Assembly (NCBI RefSeq): GCF_004349105.1
Contig: NZ_SMLB01000030.1
Coordinates: forward strand, 1 to 64,000
From: Jiangella aurantiaca
GTDB lineage: Bacteria; Actinomycetota; Actinomycetes; Jiangellales; Jiangellaceae
Direction of reading: 5' to 3'
Length of the DNA stretch: 64,000 nt
Shown here: piece by piece, positions 32,738-43,048 of the stretch
Numbering within the stretch: the stretch's first letter is position 1
How the letters are laid out: each line of letters begins with the position of its first letter
Notes under the pieces: generated by a model
Told to the model about the DNA's origin: nothing
Databases searched by the model: none
The model's input: only the letters and a program-made list of their open reading frames with translations
Position numbers and translations under genes: made by a program

Positions 32738-33277
32738 TTAGAGGCCGAGGTCGGCCTGCGAGTAGGCGGCGCGGTACTCCAGACCGGCGGCCTCGATGCG
32801 CTCTCGGGAGCCGGTGTCGCGGTCGACGATCACGGCGACGGCGACCACCTCGGCACCGGCCTCGCGCAGTGCCTCGACAGCGGTCAGGACGCTGCCGCCG
32901 GTGGTGGAGGTGTCCTCGACGGCGAGCACGCGGCGGCCGGCGACGTCCGGGCCCTCGATGCGCCGGCGCAGGCCATGCTGCTTGGCGTCCTTGCGGACGA
33001 CGAACGCGTCCAGCGGCTGCCCGGCGGCGTGGGCGGCGTGCAGCATGGACGTCGCGACGGGGTCGGCGCCCAGCGTGAGCCCGCCGACGGCGTCGAACCG
33101 CAGGTCGGCCGTCAGGTCGCGCATCACCTGCCCGACCAGCGGCGCGGCGGCGCCGTCGAGCGTGATGCGGCGCAGGTCGACGTAATAGTCGGCCTCCTTG
33201 CCCGATGACAGGACGACTCGGCCGTGCACGACGGCCTTCTCGACGATGTGGCGGCGCAGCTCATCCCAGGCACTCAC
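32738..33277 (-). CDS. pyrE: Orotate phosphoribosyltransferase
   Basis: 179 residues. The PRPP-binding loop is VLAVEDTSTTGGSVLTAVEALREAGA; other conserved parts are SSGKEADYYVDLRRITLDGAA, DAVGGLTLGADPVATSML and FVVRKDAKQHGLRRRIEGPDVAG. It makes OMP from orotate and PRPP in pyrimidine synthesis. The length and motifs match actinobacterial PyrE. It converges on the anti-sigma gene with only one base between stops. Apparently monocistronic and not in a pyr operon. Confidence 0.95.
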   Translation of the reverse strand: MSAWDELRRHIVEKAVVHGRVVLSSGKEADYYVDLRRITLDGAAAPLVGQVMRDLTADLRFDAVGGLTLGADPVATSMLHAAHAAGQPLDAFVVRKDAKQHGLRRRIEGPDVAGRRVLAVEDTSTTGGSVLTAVEALREAGAEVVAVAVIVDRDTGSRERIEAAGLEYRAAYSQADLGL

Positions 33278-33306
33278 GAGGCACGAGCGTACGGCAGGCT
33301 GGCAAC

Positions 33307-33954
33307 GTGCAGCCCGGAGCCGTCGTCGTCGTGTCCGGCCCGCTCGGTCCCTGGGCCAGTGGGCCGCCGCCGCGCGAGCCGTCCACCGCCGTGCCGTACC
33401 CCGTCGTCGTCGCGGCGCCGGTCGCGGACCGCCGGCCGTACGCGGTCAGCTGGCTGGCCGACGCCGCGCGGCGGCTGCTCGCGGCCAGGCCCGCGTCGCC
33501 GCTGGTCCTCGTCGCGCATGGCACCGCCGGACCGCTGCTGCCGGCCCTGGCCCGCGCCCAGCGGGCGGCCGGCCGGCGGGTCGGCGGCTACGTGTTCGCC
33601 GACGCCACGCTGCCGCGGCCGGGGGCGCCGTCGCACCTGGATCTGCTGCGCGCCGCCGACGGCGCCACTGCCGACGCCGCGCACGACGCGCTGCACGCCG
33701 GCGGCGCCGGATGGCCGCCCGAGGCCGCGCACCCGGGCGACCACGACTTCTGGACCGAACGGTTGCCGCCGGCGCCGGACTGGCCCGACGCACCGTGCGC
33801 CTTCCTGCGCACCGGCGCCACAGTGCCGGGCATCGGCCCGGTGGACTTCTGGGCGCGCTCGGCGGCGGCCCGCGGCTGGCCGGTGCGGACGATGACCGAC
33901 GACGAGGACGTGACGGCCGCGCTGGCCGAGGCGGTCGCCGCACTGCCCGGATGA
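33307..33954 (+). CDS. Alpha/beta-hydrolase-like protein
   Basis: 215 residues, GTG start, divergent from pyrE with a 29-bp gap. SPLVLVAHGTAGPLLPALARAQRAAGRRVGGYVFADATLP resembles the strand-nucleophile turn of alpha/beta hydrolases, but the nucleophile Ser is replaced (AHGTAG). PGDHDFWTERLPPAPDWPDAPCAFLRTG follows. A catalytic triad is not evident, so it may be a non-enzymatic relative. Function unknown. Confidence 0.7.
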   Translation: MQPGAVVVVSGPLGPWASGPPPREPSTAVPYPVVVAAPVADRRPYAVSWLADAARRLLAARPASPLVLVAHGTAGPLLPALARAQRAAGRRVGGYVFADATLPRPGAPSHLDLLRAADGATADAAHDALHAGGAGWPPEAAHPGDHDFWTERLPPAPDWPDAPCAFLRTGATVPGIGPVDFWARSAAARGWPVRTMTDDEDVTAALAEAVAALPG

Positions 33955-34036
33955 CCGACAGTCACGCAACCGCCTGACCACCGAAATCCGGCACCGCCGT
34001 CCGCTCGCGCGCGCTCGTCCGGGCGCTGGAATCCCG

Positions 34037-34097
34037 GTTGATCATGGGGAAGTCCCCCTTTCACTCGCCTCGAGAGGGGCTCTTTGCCATGATCAAC
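34037..34097. repeat. Long imperfect hairpin, 11-bp perfect outer arms
   Basis: GTTGATCATGG (34037-34047) pairs with CCATGATCAAC (34087-34097). Inside, AAGTCCCCCTTTC pairs imperfectly with GAGAGGGGCTCTTT, giving a stem of roughly 25 bp. It lies between two convergent genes and probably acts as a terminator. It could also be a repeated palindromic element. The rest of the 188-bp gap shows nothing else. Confidence 0.6.
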
Positions 34098-34142
34098 ATC
34101 ACTGCGGCGCGCTGGGTCGGACCCCTCACGGCTCGGTCGGGA

Positions 34143-34904
34143 TCACCGGCGGCCGGCCGGGTGCCGTTGCCCGAGCCCGAGCACCAGCCGACGCGGCAGC
34201 CGCGGCAGCACGGCGGCGGCGACCTTGTACACCGTCCCGGGCACGGACACGACTTTCCCGAGCCGCAGGTCCTTCAGCGCGGCGGCGACCACCGCGTCGG
34301 CGTCGAGCCACATCCACGAGGGCAGGCCGGACATGTTCATCTGGGCGCGGTCGTGGAACTCGGTGCGGACGAAGCCCGGCGCGAGCGCCATCACCTGGAC
34401 GCCGGTCCCCCGCAGCTGCGGCGCCAGGCCCTCGCTGAACGCCGTCACCCACGCCTTCGCCGCGCTGTACGTGCTGCGCGGCACCGAGCCGGCCATCGAG
34501 CTGACGTTGACGACGGCGCCCCGTCCGCGCTCGACCATGCCGGGCAGCACGGCGTGCGTCAGCCGCAGCACCGCGCGGACCAGCACGTCGAGCAGGTACT
34601 CCTCGTCCGCGACGTCGTTGGTGAGAAACCGGGTCCGCAACGCGAAGCCGGCGTTGTTGACCAGCAGGTCGACCGGGCGCTCCACCGCGCGCAGCCGCTT
34701 CTCGACGACGTGGGTGTCGGTGGCGAGGTCGGCCGGCAGCACCTCGGTGGCCACGCCGTAGGCGCCGCGCAGCTCCGCGGCGACGGCCTGCAGCCGGGCC
34801 TCGTCGCGGGAGACGAGGACGACGTCGTGACCACGCGCCGCCAGCGCCCGCACGAAGGCCAGCCCGATGCCCGCGGTGGGTCCGGTGACGAGTGCCGTAG
34901 CCAT
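34143..34904 (-). CDS. Short-chain dehydrogenase/reductase
   Basis: 253 residues, classical SDR. The NAD(P) motif is TGPTAGIGLAFVRAL, followed by LLVNNAGFALRTRF, the catalytic Ser in VVNVSSMAGSVP and YSAAK (Tyr/Lys), then LAPGFVRTEFHDRAQ. It lacks a recognisable substrate signature. Its C-terminus (VYKVAAAVLPRLPRRLVLGLGQRHPAGRR) is basic and hydrophobic and may touch the membrane. Probably monocistronic. Confidence 0.92.
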   Translation of the reverse strand: MATALVTGPTAGIGLAFVRALAARGHDVVLVSRDEARLQAVAAELRGAYGVATEVLPADLATDTHVVEKRLRAVERPVDLLVNNAGFALRTRFLTNDVADEEYLLDVLVRAVLRLTHAVLPGMVERGRGAVVNVSSMAGSVPRSTYSAAKAWVTAFSEGLAPQLRGTGVQVMALAPGFVRTEFHDRAQMNMSGLPSWMWLDADAVVAAALKDLRLGKVVSVPGTVYKVAAAVLPRLPRRLVLGLGQRHPAGRR

Positions 34905-35013
34905 AGGGCGACCCTACGCCGACGACCAGCATGCGAGACCCGGCCCCCGATTTCGATACATCGCGACGATCATGGTCACACTTCGGTCATCACGGTCGAT
35001 AAGGTCATGATTC

Positions 35014-36453
35014 GTGAGCGATCTTTCTCATCCCGCAGTGGCCGACGCCACCCGCTATTTCGACACGTGGGTCGCGTTCCGGCAGCAGTACGACCGCGTC
35101 CCGGGCATCCAGGCGGCCGTCCTCCACGAGGACAAGCTGCTGCTTTCCAGCGCGCACGGGCTGGCCGACGTCGAGCATGGCGTCGCACTGACTCCGCAGC
35201 ACCTGTTCCGGATCGCGTCGCACTCGAAGACGTTCACGGCCACCGCGGTGCTCCAGCTGGCCGAGCGCGAGCAGCTGCGGCTGGACGACCAGGCGGTCCA
35301 CTGGTTGCCGTTCCTGCGCGGCACGCCGCTGGCCATGGTGACGGTGCGCGAGCTGCTCGGGCACGGCGGCGGCGTGGTCCGCGACAGCCGCGACGGCGAC
35401 TTCTGGCAGCTGGCGCACGCGTTCCCCGACGAGGACCGGTTACGCGACATCCTGCTCGACGACGGCGCCGGCGTGCTCCCCGCGAACGAGCGGTTCAAGT
35501 ACTCCAACATCGGCTACTCGATGCTCGGCATGATCGTCGCGGCGGTGTCTGGCATGCCGTACCACGCCTTCGTGCACGAGTACATCGTCGAGGCGCTGTC
35601 GCTGGAGAACACCGGCCCCGAGTACGACCCGGTCCGGGCCGGCGACTACGCCACCGGCTACACCGCGCTGTCCTACGCCGACCGGCGCATCCCGATCGAT
35701 CACGTCGACACCGCCGCGATGGCCGCCGCCACCGGGTTCTTCAGCACCGCCGAGGACCTCGTGCACTACGTCGCGGCGCACTTCCACGGCGACACCCGGC
35801 TGGTGTCGGACGCGTCGAAGCGGCTCATGCAGCGGGCCGAGTGGAAGGTCGAGGGCCGTGGCGACGCGGAGTACGGCCTCGGGTTCGGCCGCTCGGTGAT
35901 CGGCGACCGGCTGGTGTTCGGGCACGGCGGCGGCTACCCGGGCCACATCACCCGGACGTCGTTCGACCCGGCCGGGCGGCTGGCCGTCTCGGTGCTCACC
36001 AACGCTATCGACGGGCCCGCGCAGATGCTGGCCGACGGGCTGATCCGGCTGGTGAACCTCGCCCAGACCGCGAGCCCGCAGCTGGCGCCGTCACCGGCCG
36101 ACCTGTCCCGGTTCACCGGGCGGTTCGCCAGCATGTGGCGGGTGTTCGACGTGGTCGACCTGGCCGGCCGACTTTACCTGCTGGACCCGACCGACCGGGA
36201 TCCCACGGACGAGCCGATCCGGCTGGCCGTCGTCGACGACCACACGTTGCGCATCGCCGGCGGCACCGGCTACGCGCCCGTAGGCGAGACCATCCGCTAC
36301 CACTTCGGCGTCGACGGCGTCGCATCGGTGCAGGCGTTCGCCATGACGGCACATCCGATCGACCGGGTGGCCCGGGCGGTGCGCACGCGCGACCGCGTCT
36401 CACCGGGCACGCCGCTGGTCACGAATGGTGCCGGCGACGCTCCCGCGAGATGA
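35014..36453 (+). CDS. Serine beta-lactamase-like hydrolase (class C/esterase family)
   Basis: 479 residues, GTG start. The family Ser-x-x-Lys is in FRIASHSKTFTATAVLQLAE, Tyr-x-Asn in FKYSNIGYSMLGMI and the third motif in VFGHGGGYPGH. A C-terminal extra domain (about residues 350-479) may be a lipocalin-like beta domain often attached to such proteins. No signal peptide, so an intracellular peptidase or esterase is more likely than a secreted beta-lactamase. Its 3' end overlaps a possible tiny antisense-strand ORF. Confidence 0.9.
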   Translation: MSDLSHPAVADATRYFDTWVAFRQQYDRVPGIQAAVLHEDKLLLSSAHGLADVEHGVALTPQHLFRIASHSKTFTATAVLQLAEREQLRLDDQAVHWLPFLRGTPLAMVTVRELLGHGGGVVRDSRDGDFWQLAHAFPDEDRLRDILLDDGAGVLPANERFKYSNIGYSMLGMIVAAVSGMPYHAFVHEYIVEALSLENTGPEYDPVRAGDYATGYTALSYADRRIPIDHVDTAAMAAATGFFSTAEDLVHYVAAHFHGDTRLVSDASKRLMQRAEWKVEGRGDAEYGLGFGRSVIGDRLVFGHGGGYPGHITRTSFDPAGRLAVSVLTNAIDGPAQMLADGLIRLVNLAQTASPQLAPSPADLSRFTGRFASMWRVFDVVDLAGRLYLLDPTDRDPTDEPIRLAVVDDHTLRIAGGTGYAPVGETIRYHFGVDGVASVQAFAMTAHPIDRVARAVRTRDRVSPGTPLVTNGAGDAPAR

Positions 36454-36508
36454 GCTCGCAGACGGCCCACAGCAGGGGCAGGGCAAGGACAACGAGGGTC
36501 GAGGTCAT
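36419..36508 (-). CDS. Possible 29-aa single-helix membrane peptide
   Basis: ATG frame encoding MTSTLVVLALPLLWAVCELI and a basic tail RERRRHHS. It starts 14 bases after the stop of the 77-aa gene on the same strand, with GGTGAG as a weak ribosome site. The layout of one hydrophobic helix plus a basic tail is typical of small membrane proteins, but it overlaps the end of the convergent hydrolase gene and may be chance. Confidence 0.3.
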   Translation of the reverse strand: MTSTLVVLALPLLWAVCELISRERRRHHS

Positions 36509-36522
36509 CTCACTCACCGGAT

Positions 36523-36756
36523 TCAGAACCGCGAGCGCGGTTCGGTACGGGTCACGCCGTGGCTCCACTGGCCGGCCCACGCCGCGGCCGGGCACGGCCA
36601 GCTCTCTCCGCACTCGCGGCACGACGACGAGCGGTGCGGCATCCAACGCCGGCCCGGAACGTGGTCACGCAGCAACCGGGAGGCGTAGGCGTCCACCTCG
36701 TCAGGGCTCCAGTCGACGAGGCCGTACCCGTGGGCTCGGGCCGTGAAGCGGGCCAT
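36523..36756 (-). CDS. Small Cys-containing protein, 77 aa, next to XRE/DUF397 module
   Basis: Begins MARFTARAHGYGLVDWSPDE; the middle RRWMPHRSSSCRECGESWPC has a CxxC-x4-C arrangement that could bind zinc. GGAGGAG precedes the ATG. It is divergent from the XRE gene, about 240 bp away. I do not recognise a named family. The Trp/Cys core and ribosome site make coding likely. Confidence 0.6.
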   Translation of the reverse strand: MARFTARAHGYGLVDWSPDEVDAYASRLLRDHVPGRRWMPHRSSSCRECGESWPCPAAAWAGQWSHGVTRTEPRSRF

Positions 36757-36998
36757 CTCTCCTCCGTCGTGCCGGGCCTCTCGAGGGCCCGTGCTCCGGG
36801 CTCGTCCACGCCCGTTCGGGGCGGGCTGCGGACCGGGGCCTGGCAACGCTTCGCCACGGCTCGGATCAGCCGAAACGCTGCGCCGTAGCCCTTGGCGAAG
36901 TATCGTGCATGATCTGAGCCACCCGCGGGAACAATTCGGCTGTCACGCCCCCCACTTGTGACGCCGCCCGCGACTTTGTGACATCGCCTGGAGATGCC
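36757..36998. promoter_or_regulatory. Divergent promoter region with GTGAC half-sites
   Basis: GTCAC at about 36942, TTGTGAC at 36956-36962 and TTGTGAC at 36976-36982 form an inverted repeat followed by a 20-bp direct repeat just upstream of the XRE start. They are plausible autoregulatory sites. The region is less GC-rich than its surroundings. No gene is seen in the remaining part. Confidence 0.4.
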
Positions 36999-37805
36999 GT
37001 GACAGACCATGATCCGGATTCCGCGGCCGCCTTTTTCGGTGGTGAGCTGGCGCGGGCGCGTCACCGTGCCGGTCTCACCCAAGAACAGTTGGCCGAAAAG
37101 CTGAACTACTCGCGCGGGGCCGTCGCTAATGTGGAAACTGCGCAGCGGCCTCCGCAGCGAGAGTTCGCGGAACGGTGCGATGAGATCCTGGGAACCGACG
37201 GCCTCCTCGTCCGTGCATGGAAGATGGTGAGCCGCGAGTCGGTACCCGCGAAGTATCGAGGGTTCATCGAGGAGGAAGAACGGGCAAAGTCGATCCATAC
37301 GTACGAGCAGACATTTCCGCCCGGACTCCTGCAGACACAGGCGTATGCACGCGAGCTCCTGGCGGGCGTCAGGATGGCCTATGACAACCACGTCGACACG
37401 CAGGTCGAAGCTCGGATGCGGCGGCAAGAGATCCTTCGCCGCGATGATCCACCGAGGCTGCGAGCGGTGATCGACGAGGCCGCGCTCCGCCGGATGATCG
37501 GCGGGCCGGACGTCATGAGAGATCAACTTCAACACCTGCTCAAAATGGGCGAGATGCGGCATATCACCATTCAGGTGATGCCATTCGCTGCAGGTGCGCA
37601 TGCCGCGCTGAACGGACAAATGACGATCTTCGACCGTCTGAACGGGCAGCCGGTGTTGTACTACGAGGGCCCCACAGGGGGTCACCTCATGACGGACAGC
37701 GGAGTCGTGGGCGATGCCGTGGACCGGATGGATGTGCTCCGGGCCCAGGCGTTGTCACCAGATGAATCGGCGGATCTGATCCGCCAAGTCATGGAGGAAT
37801 TATGA
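36999..37805 (+). CDS. XRE-family regulator paired with DUF397 (Scr1-type)
   Basis: 268 residues. An N-terminal HTH (FFGGELARARHRAGLTQEQLAEKLNYSRGAVANVETAQRPPQREFAERCDEIL) is followed by the DUF5753-type domain: YRGFIEEEERAKSIHTYEQTFPPGLLQTQAYARELL, RMRRQEILRRDDPPRLRAVIDEAALRRMIGG, HITIQVMPFAAGAHAALNGQMTIF. The GTG at 36999 has CTGGAG 6 bases upstream; GTG 36978 is an alternative. Streptomyces has many such XRE/DUF397 pairs; known ones (BldB/WhiJ-like) affect development. Codon use is visibly less GC-biased than in neighbours. Confidence 0.92.
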   Translation: MTDHDPDSAAAFFGGELARARHRAGLTQEQLAEKLNYSRGAVANVETAQRPPQREFAERCDEILGTDGLLVRAWKMVSRESVPAKYRGFIEEEERAKSIHTYEQTFPPGLLQTQAYARELLAGVRMAYDNHVDTQVEARMRRQEILRRDDPPRLRAVIDEAALRRMIGGPDVMRDQLQHLLKMGEMRHITIQVMPFAAGAHAALNGQMTIFDRLNGQPVLYYEGPTGGHLMTDSGVVGDAVDRMDVLRAQALSPDESADLIRQVMEEL

Positions 37806-38011
37806 GCGAGGTGTCGGAGCTGGCCGGCGCCGTGTGGCGCAAGTCCAGCTACAGCAACGGCGACGGCGGACAGTGCGTCGAGGTCACGCCGCTGCCGAAA
37901 GGTGGCATGGCCGTGCGCGACAGCAAGAATCCCAACGGTGGAATTCTCAAGTTCACCGCTGGCGAGTGGTCGGCATTCGTGATGGGCGCGAAGGCCGGCG
38001 AGTTCGACTGA
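37802..38011 (+). CDS. DUF397 family protein
   Basis: 69 residues. The DUF397 pattern is complete: VWRKSSYSNGDGGQCVEVTPL, MAVRDSKNPNGGILKFTAGEWSAFVMGAKAGEFD. It overlaps the XRE stop by 4 bp (ATGA), so the two are made together. In characterised cases the small partner counteracts or modulates its XRE regulator. A strong terminator follows. Confidence 0.94.
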   Translation: MSEVSELAGAVWRKSSYSNGDGGQCVEVTPLPKGGMAVRDSKNPNGGILKFTAGEWSAFVMGAKAGEFD

Positions 38012-38026
38012 GACCGATGGACCTCC

Positions 38027-38062
38027 GACCGCCCCCGCAGCCGACCGGCCGCGGGGGCGGTC
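38027..38062 (+). terminator. Terminator of the XRE/DUF397 operon
   Basis: 12-bp arms GACCGCCCCCGC (38027-38038) and GCGGGGGCGGTC (38051-38062), 12-base loop, ending in TCTT. The next gene starts 13 bases later. Confidence 0.75.
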
Positions 38063-38075
38063 TTACGATGCGGGC

Positions 38076-38831
38076 ATGACCGCCGGACCCGCACCCGCCC
38101 GCGGGTCGGCCGGCCGGCTGCGGGTGACGTCCGTTGAGCCGCTGACCCCGGCGATGCTCCGGCTGACCGTCGAGGTCGAGCAGCCGCACCTGCCGCTGGA
38201 CCCGTCCTGCCCGAACCAAGTGCTGCGGCTCTCACCCGTCGGCGCCGAGGCCGATGCCGGGGCGCTCAGCGGGGCGCGGCCGGCCAGCCGCACGTACACG
38301 ATCCGCCGCGCCGACCCGGCGTCCGGGCTGATCGACCTCGACGTCGTCCTGCACGGCGACGGGTTGTTCGTCCGCTGGGCCCGGTCCGCCGCACCCGGCG
38401 ATGCGCTCGATTTCACCGGGCCGCGGCCGCACGCGGTGCCGTCGCTCGCCGCCGATGCCGTGATCATGGCGGCCGACGAGACCGGCCTGCCGGCGCTGGC
38501 CGCCGTGGCCGAGGCCGCGCCCGCCGGGCTGCCGGTCCACGCCGTCATCGAGGTGGCCGACGCCGCCGAGGAGCAGCCGCTCGCGTCGTCTGCGGACCTG
38601 CGGGTCACCTGGCTGCACCGCGACGGCGCCCCGGCCGGGACGACCGGTGCGCTCGAGCGCGCGGTCCGGTCGCTCCCCTGGCCCGGCGGCGCCGTCGACG
38701 TGTGGGTGGCCGGTGAGGCGGGCGAGGTGCGCGCGATCCGCCGGTTCGCCTCGAACGAACGCGGCGTCGAACGCGACCGGCTGCACGCGTTCGGCTACTG
38801 GCGCCTCGGCCGGGCCGGCTCCCCCGGCTGA
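38076..38831 (+). CDS. Siderophore-interacting protein (ferric-siderophore reductase family)
   Basis: 251 residues of the ViuB/SIP family. The FAD-binding strand is ASRTYTIRRADPASGLIDLDVVLHGDGLFVRWARSAAPGD, the NAD(P) domain has MAADETGLPALAAVAEAAP, and the C-terminal VWVAGEAGEVRAIRRFASNERGVERDRLHAFGYWRLG matches the family end. It releases iron by reducing ferric siderophores in the cytoplasm. No siderophore synthesis or uptake genes are adjacent. Confidence 0.92.
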   Translation: MTAGPAPARGSAGRLRVTSVEPLTPAMLRLTVEVEQPHLPLDPSCPNQVLRLSPVGAEADAGALSGARPASRTYTIRRADPASGLIDLDVVLHGDGLFVRWARSAAPGDALDFTGPRPHAVPSLAADAVIMAADETGLPALAAVAEAAPAGLPVHAVIEVADAAEEQPLASSADLRVTWLHRDGAPAGTTGALERAVRSLPWPGGAVDVWVAGEAGEVRAIRRFASNERGVERDRLHAFGYWRLGRAGSPG

Positions 38832-38845
38832 GCGGGGAGCCGGCC
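38813..38845. terminator. Bidirectional terminator between SIP gene and clpB
   Basis: Perfect 12-bp arms at 38813-38824 and 38834-38845 (GGCCGGCTCCCC and complement). It covers the last codons of the upstream gene and sits 9 bp from the clpB stop. Confidence 0.7.
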
Positions 38846-38853
38846 GGGCGGCG

Positions 38854-41448
<2,595 letters not shown>

Positions 41449-41502
41449 CGATCTCCCCGGATTCCCAGTGTGGTCGGTCTCTTGTCGGAGACAACCGCGA
41501 CA

Positions 41503-41527
41503 GAGTTGAGCCTATTCCACTCAACTC
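41503..41527. promoter_or_regulatory. HAIR operator (HspR site) upstream of clpB
   Basis: GAGTTGAG-N9-CTCAACTC. The core TTGAG-N9-CTCAA equals the HAIR consensus CTTGAGT-N7-ACTCAAG in spacing and most bases. It lies between divergent clpB and a DUF4333 lipoprotein gene, 55 bp from the clpB start. Confidence 0.9.
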
Positions 41528-41563
41528 TGCATGACGACCCAGATATCTGGAACGATATCGGTG

Positions 41564-41929
41564 ATGCCTCGACCCCTCCCGGCAGCGCTGACCGCCGCCG
41601 CCCTCGCCATCGCCGCCCTGACCGGCTGCTCCGTGCTGGGCGACCGCTCGGTGCCCCGCTCGGACCTGGAGGGCGCGGTGCGGCAGCTGATGGAGGAGCA
41701 GTCCGGCCAGGAAGTCGAGTCCGTCAGCTGCGACGGCGACCTCGCCGGCGAGGTCGACGCGTCGGTGCACTGCACGGCGACGGTCGACGGCGAGCAGCTC
41801 GGCCTGACCGTCACCACCACCGACGTCGACGGCAACGACGTCCGGTACGAGGTGCGCAACGACACCGCGAGCCCGACGCCCACGCCGTCGCCCACTGAGC
41901 CCGCGACAACGGCGCCGACCACGGGCTGA
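41564..41929 (+). CDS. DUF4333-type lipoprotein
   Basis: 121 residues. Signal peptide with lipobox AALTGC (Cys near residue 22). The mature domain LEGAVRQLMEEQSGQEVESVSCDGDLAGEVDASVHCTATVDGEQLGLTVTTTDVDG has two Cys and the DUF4333 pattern. The tail is Pro/Thr-rich (TPTPSPTEPATTAPTTG). It is divergent from clpB over a HAIR site that could also control it. Start chosen at 41564, in place of ATG 41531, because the lipoprotein signal begins there. Confidence 0.85.
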   Translation: MPRPLPAALTAAALAIAALTGCSVLGDRSVPRSDLEGAVRQLMEEQSGQEVESVSCDGDLAGEVDASVHCTATVDGEQLGLTVTTTDVDGNDVRYEVRNDTASPTPTPSPTEPATTAPTTG

Positions 41930-41939
41930 GACCATCCGG

Positions 41940-42548
41940 TCAGCCGGCCTCTGTCAGTGTCCAGCCGGCGACGTTGGCCCGCACTGCGGCGGCGAAGACC
42001 GCGGCCGGGTCGCCGGCCCGCGGCGGCATGAACTCGCCCAGCTCGATCGAGACCAGCCCGTGCACGTTGGCCCACAGCGCGGTGGCGATCGACTCCGCCG
42101 GCGGCCGCTTCGGGAACGCGCCCGCGCGGACCGCCCGCCGGACCGCGTCGAGCAACGGATCGAACGTCCGCGCGCCGGACCGCGCCGCACGCCGCCCGAC
42201 GTCGGACGGGCGCAGCTCGCCGCCGAACATGACGCGGTAGCCGTGCGGATCGGCGAGCGCGTTCTCGCGGTAGGCGTGGCCGAGACGGACGATGTCGGCG
42301 ACCGGGTCGTCGCTGACCCCGACCGCCGCCAGCCGCTCGGCGAACCGGGCGAACACCCGCTCGTACAGCGCCGAGACCAGCCCGGACTTGCCTCCGAACA
42401 GCGAGTACACCGCCGCCGTCGACGTGCCGGCCTCGGCCGCCAGCGCGCGCAGGTTCAGCGCCGCGACGCCTTCGGACGACACCGTCGCAGCCGCCCGCTC
42501 GAGCAGCCGGTCGCGGAGCGCGTCGTCGTGCAGCCGAGGTCTACCCAC
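41940..42548 (-). CDS. TetR/AcrR family regulator with TetR_C_25-like C-terminus
   Basis: 202 residues, GTG start. HTH at about 8-55: LRDRLLERAAATVSSEGVAALNLRALAAEAGTSTAAVYSLFGGKSGLVSALYERVF. The C-terminal part has HAYRENALADPHGYRVMFGG and LWANVHGLVSIELGEF, a ligand-domain type common in actinobacterial TetRs. It is divergent from a small membrane-protein gene over a perfect 10-bp inverted repeat, its likely operator. Confidence 0.9.
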   Translation of the reverse strand: MGRPRLHDDALRDRLLERAAATVSSEGVAALNLRALAAEAGTSTAAVYSLFGGKSGLVSALYERVFARFAERLAAVGVSDDPVADIVRLGHAYRENALADPHGYRVMFGGELRPSDVGRRAARSGARTFDPLLDAVRRAVRAGAFPKRPPAESIATALWANVHGLVSIELGEFMPPRAGDPAAVFAAAVRANVAGWTLTEAG

Positions 42549-42558
42549 TTGACGAGCA

Positions 42559-42592
42559 TAACCTAACGTTGTTTCATAACAGCGTTAGGTTA
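42559..42592. promoter_or_regulatory. TetR operator, 10-bp inverted repeat with 14-bp spacer
   Basis: TAACCTAACG (42559-42568) and CGTTAGGTTA (42583-42592) are exact complements, in an AT-rich island between divergent tetR and membrane-protein genes. Confidence 0.75.
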
Positions 42593-42626
42593 TTCGCGCG
42601 CTCAGCACATCGGAGAGGTGCCATCA

Positions 42627-43037
42627 ATGCTCGAACTCAGCTCCGAGGCCACCCGGCTGGCCGGGGTGCTCCTGCTCGCCGCCGTCACCATCGAGTCCGG
42701 CGGCTGGTACCTCACCCGGATCGCCCGCGGCAAGGTGCCGGCCACCGACTTCCAGCGCTCGTTCGCCCGGGCGGGGCACGGTCACGCCGGCATGTTCGTC
42801 ACGCTGGGGCTGATCACGGCGGTGCTCACCGACGCGACGTCGCTGGACGGGTTCGCGGCCTGGGTGGCGCGCAGCGGCGTGCCGATCGCCGCCATCGTCA
42901 TGCCGGCCGGCTTCTTCCTCTCGTCGATCGGGCCCGGCCGCACGATGCCGAACCGGCTCATCTGGCTGGTGTGGATCGGCGCCGTGATCCTGGCCGCCGG
43001 CCTCGCCACTCTGGGCGTCGGCCTGCTGACGGCCTGA
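42627..43037 (+). CDS. Four-helix membrane protein, TetR-linked
   Basis: 136 residues with four hydrophobic segments (ATRLAGVLLLAAVTIESGGWYL, HAGMFVTLGLITAVL, VPIAAIVMPAGFFLSSI, LIWLVWIGAVILAAGLATLGVGLL). HGHAGMFVTLGL and PGRTMPNRLIWLVW recur in a small family of uncharacterised membrane proteins. It is the likely target of the divergent TetR. Start at ATG 42627 with GGAGAGG 8 bases upstream; GTG 42618 is an alternative. Confidence 0.78.
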   Translation: MLELSSEATRLAGVLLLAAVTIESGGWYLTRIARGKVPATDFQRSFARAGHGHAGMFVTLGLITAVLTDATSLDGFAAWVARSGVPIAAIVMPAGFFLSSIGPGRTMPNRLIWLVWIGAVILAAGLATLGVGLLTA

Positions 43038-43048
43038 CGCCCGGGTGG

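Noticed and set aside
36552-37685. 377-codon minus-strand frame
   Set aside because: Antisense to the XRE gene, which has a complete HTH and partner gene; the minus frame is long only because few stops occur there.
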